DNA of 64,000 nucleotides, taken from assembly GCA_029990175.1 (NCBI GenBank), contig JARKIP010000035.1:40748001-40812000 (forward strand). Direction: 5' to 3'. The translations under genes were made by a program, and so were the position numbers. This DNA comes from Petunia secreta. Its lineage: Eukaryota; Streptophyta; Magnoliopsida; Solanales; Solanaceae. The notes under the pieces were generated by a model. It had not been told where the DNA came from and made no database searches. It saw only the letters and a list, made by a program, of their open reading frames with translations. Of this stretch, positions 45,937 to 57,595 are shown piece by piece (within the stretch, counting starts at the first letter, position 1; each line of letters begins with the position of its first letter).

Positions 45937-48900
45937 TCAAGTGTAGGTGTACTCCTTGGATGTCCTTGGCTTGGTCCGAGTGAAGGGTCTTGTGGGGGTT
46001 TGGGTCTTATCATCCTCCCCTTCTTGAGAGGATTTCGTCCTCGAAATTGGAGCTTCCTTCACGACCTCTTCATCATCATTCACGACCTCTTCATTACCTA
46101 CATCCAAAGGAACCAAGTCACAAACATTGAAAGTATTAGAAACTTGATACTCACTTGGCAAGTCGACCACGTAGGCATTGTTGTTTATCTTGGAAAGCAC
46201 TTGGAATGGGCCATCTCCACGGGGTGCCAACTTCCCTTTTCTAAGGTTTGGAAACCTTTCTTTCCGGAAGTGCACCCACACATAGTCACCCTTCTTGAGT
46301 TCCACCTTCTTGCATCCCTTGTTTTTCTTAGAGGCTACCTTTGCATAGGCTTCCTCCAAGTTCTTCTTTGCCTTAGCATGAACCTCCATCAAAGCCTTGG
46401 CTCTAGCTTTACCTTCAAAATTAACAACCATTTCCCTTGGCAAAGGGGTTAGATCAAGGGGAATCAAGGGGTTAAATCCATAGACACACTCGAATGGAGT
46501 CATGCCTATCATGCTATGCAATGTGCGATTGTAGGCAAACTCCATAAGAGGTGGACGATCAATCCAAGTCCCGCCTTACCTCGGGTCATGGCTCTAAGAA
46601 GAGCACCCAAGGTTCGGTTTACCACTTCCGTTTGCCCATCGGTTTGTGGGTGGTGGGACGTGGAGAACAAGAGCTTGGTGCCTAAAGCACCCCATAAACA
46701 CCTCCAAAAATGACTTAGGAACTTAGTGTCCCTATCACTCACTATGGTTTGAGGCACACCATGCAACTTCAAAACATTTTCAATAAACAAAGTTGCCATA
46801 TGTTGTGCATCATCACATTTCTTGCATGGAATGAAATGAGCCATTTTGGAGAACCTATCCACAACAACATAAATGCTATCATGGCCCCCTCTAGTCCTTG
46901 GTAATCCCATCACAAAATCCATTGAGATATCCAACCATGGACTAGTAGGTACGGGGAAAGGGGTATACAACCCATGGGGGTGGGCTTTGGATTTAGCACG
47001 CTTGCACTCAAGGCAATTGTTGCAAAACTTTTCCACTTGTCACCCCCATCTTTGGCCAATGAAATTGTTCTTTAAGAATAGCCAAAGTCTTTCTTGTGCC
47101 AAAATGTCCCATGAGTCCCCCGCAATGTGCCTGATGCACAAGCAACTCTCCCCAAGAGGACTCCGGTATGCACACCCTACCATTTTTGAAGATATATCCA
47201 TTAACCCATTGGTATTTGTCAACTCTCTCCCATCTCTCTAGAGTGTCATGGACACTCTTTCGCTTTGGGTCATGAGCATACATCAATTTAATGCTCTCAA
47301 AACCCATGAGCTTAGAGGTGAGAGTGGTGGCTAGAGCAAACTTTCTCGAAAGCGCGTCCGCCACAACATTGTCCTTCCCTTTCTTGTATTGGATCACATA
47401 GGGAAAGGACTCAATGAATTCAACCCACTTGGCATGTCTCTTATTGAGCTTCTCTTGGCCTCTCAAATGCTTGAGTGACTCATGGTCACTCTTGATCACA
47501 AACTCACGAGGCCAAAGGTAGTGTTGCCAATGGGCAAGGGCTCTCACAAGGGCATACAACTCCTTGTCATATGTAGAATAATTCAAGGAGGTCCCTTTCA
47601 ATTTCTCACTAAAGTAGGCGATGGGTTTGCTATCTTGCATTAAAACACCACCAATTCCCACCCCCGAGGCATCACATTCAACCTCAAATGCCTTTCCGAA
47701 GTCGGGCAATTGCAATAGAGGGGCGGTACTCAACCTACTTTTCAATTCATGGAAGGCCTTCTCTTGAGGCTCTCCCCAAACAAAAGGTTGGTCTTTCTTC
47801 ACCAATTCGGTGAGTGGAGCGGCGATGGAGCTAAAGTCTTTCACAAATCGCCTATAAAAGCTAGCAAGACCATGAAAGCTCCTCACTTGAGTCACGGTAG
47901 TAGGAGTAGGCCAATCACGTATGGCCTCTACCTTAGACTCATCCACCTCCACTCCTTGGGCACTCACAACAAACCCAAGGAAGACTACCTTCTCAACACC
48001 AAAGGCACACTTTTTAAAATTAGCATAGAGCTTTTCGACTCTCAACTTTTCAAGCACTAGCCTAAGGTGATCAACATGGTCGTCTATTGATTTGCTATAG
48101 ATCAATATATCGTCAAAATAGACGACCACAAACTTGTTGATGAATGGCTTTAGAACATGGTTCATTAGCCTCATAAAGGTGCTAGGTGCATTGGAGAGCC
48201 CAAAGGGCATCACCAACCATTCATAGAGACCAAATTTGGTCTTGAATGCGGTTTTCCATTCATCACCCGGTTTCATCCGAATTTGATGGTAGCCGGACCT
48301 AAGGTCAATTTTGCTAAACACACATGAACCACTCAATTCATCTAACATATCATCAAGTCGGGGAATAGGATGACGGTACGTTACCGTTATTTTGTTCACG
48401 GCCCGACAATCAACACACATCCTCCAAGTGCCGTCCTTTTTGGGAACAAGGATCACGGGCACGGCACATGGACTCAAGCTCTCCCTTACCAAGCCTTTAG
48501 TGAGCAATTCATCAACTTGCCTTTGCAATTCTCTTGTATCTTCCGGATTGCTCCTATAGGCCGGTTTGTTTGGGATTTGGGATCCCGGGACAAAGTCTAT
48601 TTGATGCTCAATTCCCCTCAAAGGAGGCAATCCATCCGGCATCTCATCCGGGAACATGTCCCCAAAATCCTTCAAGACATTCTCAAACACACTAGGCAAA
48701 GGGTTAGAAGAAAAATCACAATTAGAGTTTAGGATCATACCTTTGTGCACTAGGCATAGGAGAAACTTGGTGCCATCATTTCCCTTTAAGATCTCGCCCG
48801 GTTGCATCATGGCACAAATGCCACCGGTAGAAGAAGAAGGTGGGATTGCCACCATACTTTTGGACAAAGGGCTAGTCTCAATGATTGACTTTGCCTTTGC

Positions 48901-50890
48901 CACCTCCCTCAATTCCCTCATTCTATTGTAGTCATCACTCACTTGTTTGGGAGTTAGGGGCTTCAATACAAATTTCCTTCCTTCATGTTGGAGCGTGTAA
49001 GTGTTGACACGCCCATCATGGACTACTTGTCGATCAAATTGCCAAGGCTTTCCAAAGAGAAGGTGGCAAGCTTGCATGGGCACAACGTCGAACAAGTGTT
49101 CATCAACATAACTACCCATTTTGAACTTGATCCTTGCTTGTTTCACTACCTTTAGCTCCCCACATTCACTAAGCCATTGCAATCGATACGGCTTGGGATG
49201 CTTCACGGTAGGCAACTTCAATTGGGTTATAAGAGATTGACTCACAACATTAGCACAACTCCCGGAGTCAATGATCATAGAGCATACAACACCCTTAACA
49301 CGACACCTAGCATGGAAAAGGTTTTCCCTTTGCAAGGTTTCACCATCCTCCACAATCATAGCTCCTAGGCTCCTCATCACAACTAGAAAAGTATGAGGCT
49401 CCTCATCCTCCACCGTGTCATCTAGATCATCCTCCTCTACTCCCTCAACTCCCTCTACACCCTCATCATCCTCCAGGTCACTCTCTTGTTCATATGCATT
49501 GTCACCAACAATAACCATACCCCTTGCATTTGTGACATTGAATGGAAGAAGAAGTAGGAGTATTCAATTGAGTTTTAGAATTACCTCCCACATTGGGTGT
49601 GTACTTCTCAAATGGCTTCTTCACATCTTTGCTAGCACTTGCTCCACTAGGGCCACTTGCATTTGTGAATCTTGCATTGGGAGTAGGATTTTTCCAATCC
49701 TTTGGCTTGTTCATGGAAGTAGAAGTGTTGCTCTTGTAACGGTTGGACTTCTCTTTCTCAAGCCATTGCTCGGCTTGAATAGCGGCATCAAGAACTTCTT
49801 GGAGTAAAAGATAAGCATGCAATCTCAATTGTGAAGCTATACCATAGCTCAAGCCATTCATGAAACGGATCACGGCTTGCTCTTCATCTTCGGTGTCCAT
49901 ATCTAAGGCCATTCGAGTTCTTTCAAACTCATCAAAGTATTCATGCACCGTCTTGACACCTTGTTTCAACTCATAAAGTTTCTTGAGTTGCTCTTGCCGA
50001 TATCTAGGAGTGATGTACTTGATACTCATGATACCCTTCAAGTCATTCCAACCCACAATCACGGGAACCCCCGCTCTCCTCCTTGATCTCTTGACGGATT
50101 CCCACCAAGTAGATGCATAGGATTCAAAGGATGAAATAGCATAGGTACCTTTCTTCTCATCGGTCATCTCATTTGTGTCAAACAATCTCTCCATGTGTAA
50201 CACCCATTCAATATAAGCCGCCGGATCACAATTCCCTCTAAAGGTTGGGAGATTAAGCTTCACACTATTGAGGTTGGTGTTGTCACGACCCCCACGGAAA
50301 GGCTCCGGTTGGCCCCCATAGTGATCTTCATTCACACCATACTCCCTCCTCGCATTCCCTCCAACATATCCCATAGGTGGCCCTCGACCTCGGCCCCTAC
50401 CTCTATCCACATTTCGACCCCAATTCATACCTCGCCTTGGTTGAAAGTGATCATCAAACCCATACATATCGTCACCATAATCAACTTCCTCCCCTTCTTG
50501 AGCTCCATCGACGTGCTCAAGAAGTTGCACATTTCGGACGGGTCTTGGTAGTGGAATGTTTCTTGGGGGATTTTCCAAGATACGGGGAATGCCCGCTCGT
50601 TGGGGATTGCCCAACACTTGATCGATCCTCTCACGATCTTCCTTTACCCGTTGTTGATTAAGTAGCTCAACAACTTGCTCCGGGGTAAAGGTAGGACTAT
50701 TTGAGCCCTCGCCGGCCTCAATTTGGGCACTCGGGGTCCCCTTTTCAATTTGGACACTCGGGGTCCCAAGTTCTCCATGGGTACTTGAGGCTCCCTTTTC
50801 AAGTGACTCAATCCTTTAGTTCATGACATCCATCTTGGCAAGAAGGCTAGCCAAGGCCTCGTTTATGAAATCTTGACCTTCGTTGGCCAT
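45937..50890 (-). pseudogene. E8 gag-pol, inactivated
   Basis: Gag starts at 50890 (MANEGQD). A TAA at 50816-50818 lies 24 codons in. Gag continues in the same frame to 49502, where a deletion removes most of the zinc knuckle (CHKCKGYG, then loss) and shifts the frame. A frame of 836 codons (49518-47008) carries protease DSGS, RT YFDDILIYS, RNase H and the start of integrase. Frameshifts near 47030 and 46570 break integrase. The tail reads ISRTKSSQEGEDDKT across the purine tract into the LTR. Confidence 0.92.
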
Positions 50891-52108
50891 TGTACCTACA
50901 AAGAAAGAAACAAAAGTTAGTTAAAACACCTCACTCGCTCCCTCACTTGTGTTCACTCGGATCACTCTTTTGGGTGGCGGTGGATATTTCACTCGACTTG
51001 TAGTTCCAAAGCTTCACGTAGATGACTAGCAATTCCTCAACTCAACTAAACTATTCACGAGTCACGCACACTCCGGGGTGAGTGGAGTTAATAGGACTCA
51101 ATGAAAGCTAGGCTCTTTGTAGTGAGGACTAGAACCAAAAGAAACTACGAGTCTTCTTTGGATTTCTACTCTCCAACTATGGCACGAATCTCCTAAAGCA
51201 ATGAAGGATTAGTGTTAATTAAGTAGAAAGATTACTTAGATCAACACTAATTAGATATTAGGCAACAAAGAAACAAGTAATCCTAGAAGAAACTACCCAA
51301 AAACAACCTTCCAGCAATTTAGGCGGAGCGCCTCAAAAGTTGGACAGTGAGGTCGGGCAGGCGGGGCGCCTGGGGTTTAGGCGGACCACCCAGGGTAAGC
51401 ACAAGTCAGGCGGGGCTCCTAGGCTTTAGGCGGAGCGCCTGGACGAAGAACAACCTGGGTTTTCAACAACGTGTTCTTCGATTTCAACCCAACTTTTTGG
51501 TCGATTCCAACGTGTTCTTCCCAAATCCGAAGTACCCGAAGTTGTATTTTGGTATAACCACCAAACCCCAATGATTTTCACACCCAACCAAGCAATAAAC
51601 AAGGCACAATCATGATTCAAGTTTCAAGTTGGGTTTCTTCAATTTTTCAAAAAGGGTCAAAAAGGTGGGTTTCAATCTTTCGAAATCAATGTTATACAAC
51701 TCCGATTCACACCAAATTTGTTGCAAATGGCTTATCTTCAAAAGTAGATCAATCCCCAGTAATCAAATCCAAAACCCCATCAACACACAACCCAAAATCA
51801 ACCAAATTCCTCAAGAACAAGGGTTTAGTAGGGTTTAAGGAAAAATTGGGGTTTCAATTTTTCAAACTTCACCAATCCAAGTAATTTTGGTACCCAAGCA
51901 ACGGGAATTCAATCACAATCAAGAATCCATAACACCCATATCAAGAATCATAAACACCAAAAAGTTATACCAATTTTTGAATTTTGAATTTTTCAATTTT
52001 TTTGTAATTTTCTTTTTTCCCAATAACTTTAACAACAAGAAAACTAAAAGAAGATACTAGGCACGAAGAATCAAGGGTCGGGGTTCGTAGGAACGATACC
52101 CAAACCTT
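50891..52108 (-). other. E8 untranslated leader
   Basis: Non-coding. It contains the GC-rich array at 51318-51445 and otherwise AT-rich sequence with poly-T near 51985-52018. Confidence 0.75.
51318..51445 (-). repeat. E8 leader copy of the U3 inverted-repeat array
   Basis: AGGCGGAGCGCCT (about 51321 and 51429) and AGGCGGGGCGCCT (about 51359) are perfect inverted repeats, with decayed units between them. The sequence before the first unit (CCTTCCAGCA) resembles the one before the LTR array (CCTTCAGCATT), suggesting the whole module was duplicated. Confidence 0.85.
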
Positions 52109-52120
52109 GCTCTGATACCA
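52109..52120 (-). other. E8 primer-binding site
   Basis: TGGTATCAGAGC on the minus strand, three bases from the LTR border at 52124. Confidence 0.92.
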
Positions 52121-52123
52121 AGC

Positions 52124-52912
52124 TGATAAGAATCAAACGCGGAAAATAAAAAGGATAAGAACGAGACGTATCTCGATCACAAGTCTCAAGTAGCAACGGA
52201 GAACTTGTTCCGTTACACCCCGAGAGGAGGTCAAGAACACCTACGCTAGGCAACTACCCTCGAGCTAACGTGAGCACGCAAGTAGAATGGTCGGGGGGGG
52301 ATTGGAATTCATCTAGTTCCACTAGAGGAAGAACAAGTCCCAAATTCAAGGTTTGTCATTCAATAAGAGTTAAACTCTTCAACACAAGTGTTTGTTTTCA
52401 TCAAAAGGTAAGCTAATGAAAATAATAAGACAACTAGCTATTTATAGATGTTTTTAGACACCATATGAAAGGTCTAATATGCCCACACTTAGGCTTAGGA
52501 ACATAGGACCACGTAGGGTCAAAATAGTCTTAACATAGCTAGGAATCACGTCCTTCAGCATTCCGGGCAGAGCGCCCAAGATTGGGGCGGAGCGCCCGCA
52601 AAAACCATCAGTGGGGTGGCCTAGGCGGGGCGCCCAGAGTTTGGGCGGAGCGCCCAGGCCTAGGCTTGCCCAGGCGGAGCGCCTGGCTTCTTCAGGCGGG
52701 GCGCCCAGGCCTAAGCCTCTTCAGGCGGGGCGCCTGGTTCTTCAGGCGGGGCGCCCAATGCGCTGCACTTCTCCCCTTGTACTTTAAGCACTCGGAACGA
52801 CTTCCAATCGCTTCCCTCTTCTAGGCCCTTCCTTATCAAGTGTAGGTGTACTCCTTGGATGTCCTTGGCTTGGCTCCGAGTGAAAGGTCTTGTGGGGGTT
52901 TGGGTCTTATCA
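52124..52912 (-). repeat. E8 5' LTR (789 bp)
   Basis: It is the same as 45246-46012, apart from an extra unit of about 20 bp in the U3 array and a few substitutions. Confidence 0.95.
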
Positions 52913-52917
52913 AAGAC

Positions 52918-53733
52918 ACAGGGGCTTCGCTCTCCTAGTATGCGACAAGCATACTTCAACTTTTATAAAGTTGCAGCTGGATAATCAACATAGGCCTGCA
53001 CACACGCAAAGCCATTCACGAGAGGGACCCCACTGATCCTTTTAAAGACACTAGGGGCTTCGCCTCTTGGATCTCACTACACCAGGCCATCTCCAGAACA
53101 CAAACCAACCAAATCTGCCTAACTTCCCCGGGACATCAATTCTATCTATGATCTCAATTTTGCTAAATTCTTCCATTTTCTAACCTAAAAGACAGCACAG
53201 GAGACAAAATTCCAAATCTAATTTTGCTCAACTCATGGTTAGGACTGAGGATTCGTTATCACACAACACATAATATGCATTGTCGTTGGGTTTCAAGGAC
53301 TCGTTGACAAAAGGGCGGTTTCTTAATTCCTGGAAAACGATACCAAGGACCGGGTCCAAACTAAGGTGTATATGCATGCATGACCTAATCTCCTTCTAAG
53401 AGTGGGTTAACGGTTGAGGCTAACAGGTGAGTAGCAAGCGGTCTCGCAGTCGAATTACTCCTACGATGGCCGCCGGTGTACCAACTCGTCACAAGGGTTC
53501 TTTAGTGGAAGAAAGTGCGGGTGCGCATGGGCGCAACTCGCGGATATTTGAGTGAGAATGCAAGAGGTTCCCAGGAGTGGGGGAAATATGAACGGAATGC
53601 CAGTTTATATGTGCACAAATAAGAGTGTAGTGACATGCTTTTCGTGGCAAACAAACAAACAGATATAATAAAGCAAAAATAAATTAAGCATGCTAGTTGC
53701 AAATAATTGGAAACCTTTCAAAACCTTTATTGC
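52918..53733 (-). other. E7 remainder: end of the 3' region and 5' untranslated region
   Basis: It resumes the repeated GGGGCTTCGC and GGGACCCCACTG words interrupted by E8, then leads to the primer-binding site. No coding motif is recognised. Confidence 0.6.
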
Positions 53734-53751
53734 TCCCCAGTGGAGTCGCCA
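53734..53751 (-). other. E7 primer-binding site (Ogre type)
   Basis: The minus strand reads TGGCGACTCCACTGGGGA, three bases from the LTR. It resembles the site described for Ogre elements, attributed there to tRNA-Arg. It establishes that E7 is on the minus strand. Confidence 0.85.
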
Positions 53752-53754
53752 CGC

Positions 53755-54584
53755 TGTTGAACCCCAAAAATTACTCCGAAAAGGATAAATTCCGGAATAT
53801 CGACAGGATGGACTAACTCTTTTGGAGTTTTTGGAGTCGCCACCTAATTTAAGGAAAACAGGGAACCAAATTAACAAATGCGTGCAAAAACTCTGTTTTT
53901 ATAAAAAAGACGGTCTTTCTTTCAGAGATTCTAAAGGTAAGAGGTTTTATTAATTTCGGAAGAAGGTTTTTAAGGCACTTCCGAAATTCCGTATAATACG
54001 GTTAATCCGACAGGTTTCCAAAATATTTGCAAAATATGCTTTTCTAGAAAATTCATCTAAAATAATTAATTGAAATAAAACTTGTTTATGAAAAATATTT
54101 TAATTTGCACGCATTTTGCTAATTGGCCTCAGTTTGCAATAAATTAAATAACGACTTCAAAAATAAAAGGATAATGCACATAAAGTAAAATAATATATCA
54201 AGCAATCAAATATTATTGATAAATAAAGTATTTTACACATTTATTTGCATAAATATCAGAGGAAAGTAATGCGAAGTTTAAAGATAAAACCCGGGAAACG
54301 ATCAACTCGCGGGAGCCTTGGATTTTCTAAAATTCCTAAGTCTTATTTCTGAATGCTCGGGTCCGAATTCAATCCCCAAATGCCTTTAATGCAATGGATT
54401 ATTCCCGTTCATTAGTTAGCCAAACTCGTCCATAAATTATTCGTGCCAATATGTACCTCGCAAAACAAACAAGTGAAATAGGATTAGTACGATAATAAGG
54501 TATAATAATTAATGAAATAAGATAACAATAATAAAGTAATAAAGTAATAATAATAATAATAAAAAATATATATATAATAATAAA

Positions 54585-54651
<67 letters not shown>

Positions 54652-55037
54652 GTAAAGGGGTTGTTTTTGCAAAATTTAGGCTTAGGTTTGTATGGCGCGT
54701 CGAATAGACGCTCGGGATACTGATACGGCTGCAAACACGGAGCCCGGGCCGGTTGCCACGCCAAGTACCAAATCCACTACTCTATTCAACTTGCTTTGCA
54801 TTAAATGCATTCATCATCGCCTTTTGCTTTAGGGACACGGGAACGGGACGGTTCAAGTGTAGTATCATGTTCAAATCGATCCCGAGGCCTCAATACACGC
54901 ATATGTATTTTTTCATTGGCCAAAGTGTAGTATCGGTTCAATATCAGTCCATAACATCAAATTCAATATTTGGCCAAATGCACGGGTCAACTGGAAGCAA
55001 CAATATCACCAGAACAATTTGCAATATTAGGAAGCTA
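53755..55037 (-). repeat. E7 5' LTR (truncated)
   Basis: It starts TGTTGAACCCC and matches 38042-39347, with indels including about 25 extra bp near 54809 and a shorter TA microsatellite. Homology stops abruptly at 55037; the remaining 1.4 kb, including the TATA region and U3, is gone. Confidence 0.88.
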
Positions 55038-55687
55038 TAATAAAAAATATATATATTATAGTACATATAGAAATAACCAAAATCTCAATAGCAATAGCAT
55101 AATAACAAACATTTCAATTTAAAAACTAAAATAGATAGTCATAGTAGATACTAAAAGTCTAGAACTTGAAGTCATTTACTGTTTTTAGTAGCTACCACTA
55201 TCCTCTGAAGCCAATTTACTGTTTCTAAGAAGAAAAGAAAAGCTGTGAGCAGAACAGAAAAGAAGAAAAAGGAACATGAAAATAATGAAGCATAAAAAAA
55301 GAAAAGGAAGAAGAAAAAAGAAAAGAAAGAGCCTACTATAAACTTGAAAGAAGAGAGGAGAAAGAAGAAAAAAGAAGAGGAAAATAATGAAGTAAGAAAG
55401 AAAGAAGAACAGTAGAGAAGGAACGTACAATAAAGAGAACTCAGGCAGCTTTTTTTTTGTTTGGTTTTATGAAACACTAATTGTGGGCTTTTTATGTTTG
55501 AAAGTGTTAGCAGTCCCTTTTGAAAAAATAAAAATAAAAAGGCGATTGAGGCACTGAGACGAGGCGAGAAAAAGGCGAGAAAGACGTCGCCTTTTTACAC
55601 CCGCGTCGCCTCACTGTCCAAAGGCGAGAACTCATCGCCTCGCCTCGCCCTGTCGCCTTAGGCGAGGCGCTCGCCTTTCACAACACT
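55038..55687. other. Unassigned junction sequence with purine-rich tract and GGCGAGGCG block
   Basis: 55230-55420 is an A/G-rich tract. 55543-55686 has AGGCGA/TCGCCT words in both orientations and ends TTTCACAACACTGAG. I recall similar GGCGAGGCG sequences as repeats in plant DNA but cannot name the family. No gene is seen. Confidence 0.5.
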
Positions 55688-55689
55688 GA

Positions 55690-57592
55690 GTAAGAGAAGA
55701 CTACAAGCGAATGAAGGAGTTGAGGGAGGCGGCTAAAGCAAAGTCACCCATTGTACTTGAACCCGAGGCAAACAATCTTATTGTCTTGCCATTGCATGAT
55801 GAAAATGAGAGTCACTCCACTTCAAATGAGAGAGAAAAGATAGAGAGAAGTGAGGGAGTGACCGGTGACAATCCAAGAGAGGAAAAAGGAGAGGATTTGA
55901 GGAGTGATGTGAGTGGATTGTCACCACAAACTACACTTGACCATGAGGTAAAATTGAGAGAGAAAATAGGTGAGGAAAGAAAAATTGAGAGTGAGAGCAC
56001 CCATTATTCTAACAATTCTTCATCTTCTACTTTTTCTTGTGAAAGTTCTTGTGTAGGTACAATTGAAGACGAGCCACTGGAGCCTCAACCATGTGCTTGG
56101 AAGGAAAGACGAGGGGGAAAGTTCTCAATGTGAGTTTCATGAAGGAGGAGTTGCATATGACACTTCAAGCCTTGTGAGTGATCAAGGAAGTACTGCAAAT
56201 GTAAGTGTTACTTCACCTTTTCATGAGCCTACTAGCTACTTGTCTTGTGATGACTCAACACTAGTTAGTATTTTTGATGCATCTAGTGAGTATGCCGCTA
56301 GTGAAGAGTCTAGTTGTCAACTTGAGTATGCTTGTGAGAGAAATGCTAAGCCACGTCAAGATGTGAGCTCATTATTTTGCGAATCTCTCCCTAGTGTAGA
56401 TTTGATAGTTGACAATGATTGTGACCTTTGCTATGATACACCACCGACCTTTGACAAAGGGGAAGATGGGATAGTTGATCATTCCCTTATTGATATGCTT
56501 TTATTTGGTGGACCAATGTGTTGTGGTAAAGATGGAATTGACCTTGAGGAGTCCAAGTTGCATGAATTGGACAAGGTTGTCTATGATGACTCCTCAAGTG
56601 AACCTAGTCTTGACAACTTGTCTATGCTTGATCACGATAGTGAGATGCATGCTTATACTAATCCATTGTTTGAAGGCATTCTCATTAGTGGTAATGACTT
56701 GTATCGGACTAGGGTGATTAGTAAAATGGAACCCCCATGGTATGAAGGATTTGACTCCTTAGGCAACCCATTGTTTGAGAATTTGGGTGAGGTAGATGGA
56801 CCTTTGAGTGACCCTACTATTGCTTGTTGGGGTTATGATGAAGAAGAATCCATCATCAATACCTTCCTTGAGAGTTTGTCTTTTGAGAAGGGTTGCTTAG
56901 GTTATAAAATGAGAGGGGAAGAGAAATTCCTTGGTGTGAGTAGGTATGCACTAAAGAAGGGAAGTGGAGTACTTGATACCCCTTGTAGGTTGAGTCATTT
57001 GATTCACTCCACTCCACTTGTTAATCACACCTTGAGGATTGATTGGTGTGTTGATCTTGAGCTTAAGGTTCAAGGGGATTTTGATAGTTTGATCTTGCAT
57101 TTTCCATATCCACGTGGCCTATTTGCTCATTCTTATGTTGAGTGCATATTTTCATTGAACCAAGTACTTGTTGTTCTCCTTGGAGACTTGATCTTTGTGA
57201 TTAGTATTGATGCTTGGTTATACCACAAGAGTGTGTTTTCTACACTTCTTGCACTAACCTACTTTCAAAGTAGGAAATCTTGTGTTTGCTTATCGTTGCT
57301 TGTAGGTTCTAAGCTCCATGTTAAGACAAGGGAGATCTTGGAAGAGACCTATGTCAAAGTGACGATCAAGGGTTACACGGGAGGAGAGCATTGGGCACCC
57401 CGAAGAGATGATGTCATGGACGTGAATGCATTGATTTCGAGGACGAAATCTCTTCAAGAAGGGAAGGATGATGCGGGGCAAATCGTGCCAGGACACTTTC
57501 CAACATGTGCCAAGCTTAGAAGATGCAAAGGACTTGAAGTCAAGAGCTTTGGAAGTGTTTCGGATGGTTTCAGCAGTAGGCCCCACGCCTAA
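55690..57592 (+). pseudogene. E9 long frame of unknown function between CRM protease linker and polyprotein tail
   Basis: Two overlapping frames cover the region: 55690-56133, then 56063-57592 (509 codons), probably one ancestral frame with a single shift in 56063-56133. The start is CRM-like (EDYKRMKELREAAKAKSP). The middle, about 470 codons, is acidic, Ser- and Cys-rich, and includes two NPLFE repeats (NPLFEGILISG and NPLFENLGEV) and a hydrophobic stretch, QVLVVLLGDLIFVISIDAW. The end is CRM-like again: LEETYVKV, APRRD and ISRTKSLQEGKDDA. I do not recognise the middle. It could be a captured host sequence, an accessory protein, or decayed coding sequence. The length of open frame argues against random sequence. 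Confidence 0.7.
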
Positions 57593-57595
57593 GGA

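Larger units (their letters stand above)
45246..46012 (-). repeat. E8 3' LTR (767 bp)
   Basis: A TATA box (TATAAATA, minus) is at 45560-45567. The inverted-repeat array at 45687-45862 has units AGGCG-GRG-CGCC. The first 76 bp inside the LTR border end the polyprotein frame. Next to it at 46013 is the purine tract, AAGAAGGGGAGGA on the minus strand. Confidence 0.93.
45246..52912 (-). mobile_element. E8: complete CRM-like element with AAGAC target duplication, inactivated
   Basis: LTRs at 45246-46012 and 52124-52912 have perfect ends TGATAAGA/TCTTATCA. AAGAC flanks the element at 45241-45245 and 52913-52917. The LTRs differ by a handful of substitutions, two single-base indels and one indel of about 20 bp in the U3 array, so insertion was fairly recent. 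The total is 7667 bp. The polyprotein carries one stop, one deletion and two frameshifts. Confidence 0.95.
38042..55037 (-). mobile_element. E7: Ogre-type element without gag or pol, interrupted by E8
   Basis: The minus-strand order is a truncated 5' LTR (53755-55037), primer-binding site, short 5' region, long 3' region with tandem arrays, purine tract and 3' LTR (38042-40795). LTR ends TGTTGA/TCAACA, the AAAGAGGGGCAGC tract and the 18-nt site fit the Ogre/Tat lineage. About 5.3 kb of internal sequence remains once E8 is subtracted, and no Gag, protease, RT or integrase motif is readable in it. Known Ogre elements are far larger. It was probably mobilised in trans. Confidence 0.8.

Noticed and set aside
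55172..55477. Minus-strand frame rich in Phe, Ser and Leu
   Set aside because: It is the complement of a purine-rich low-complexity tract with no domain.
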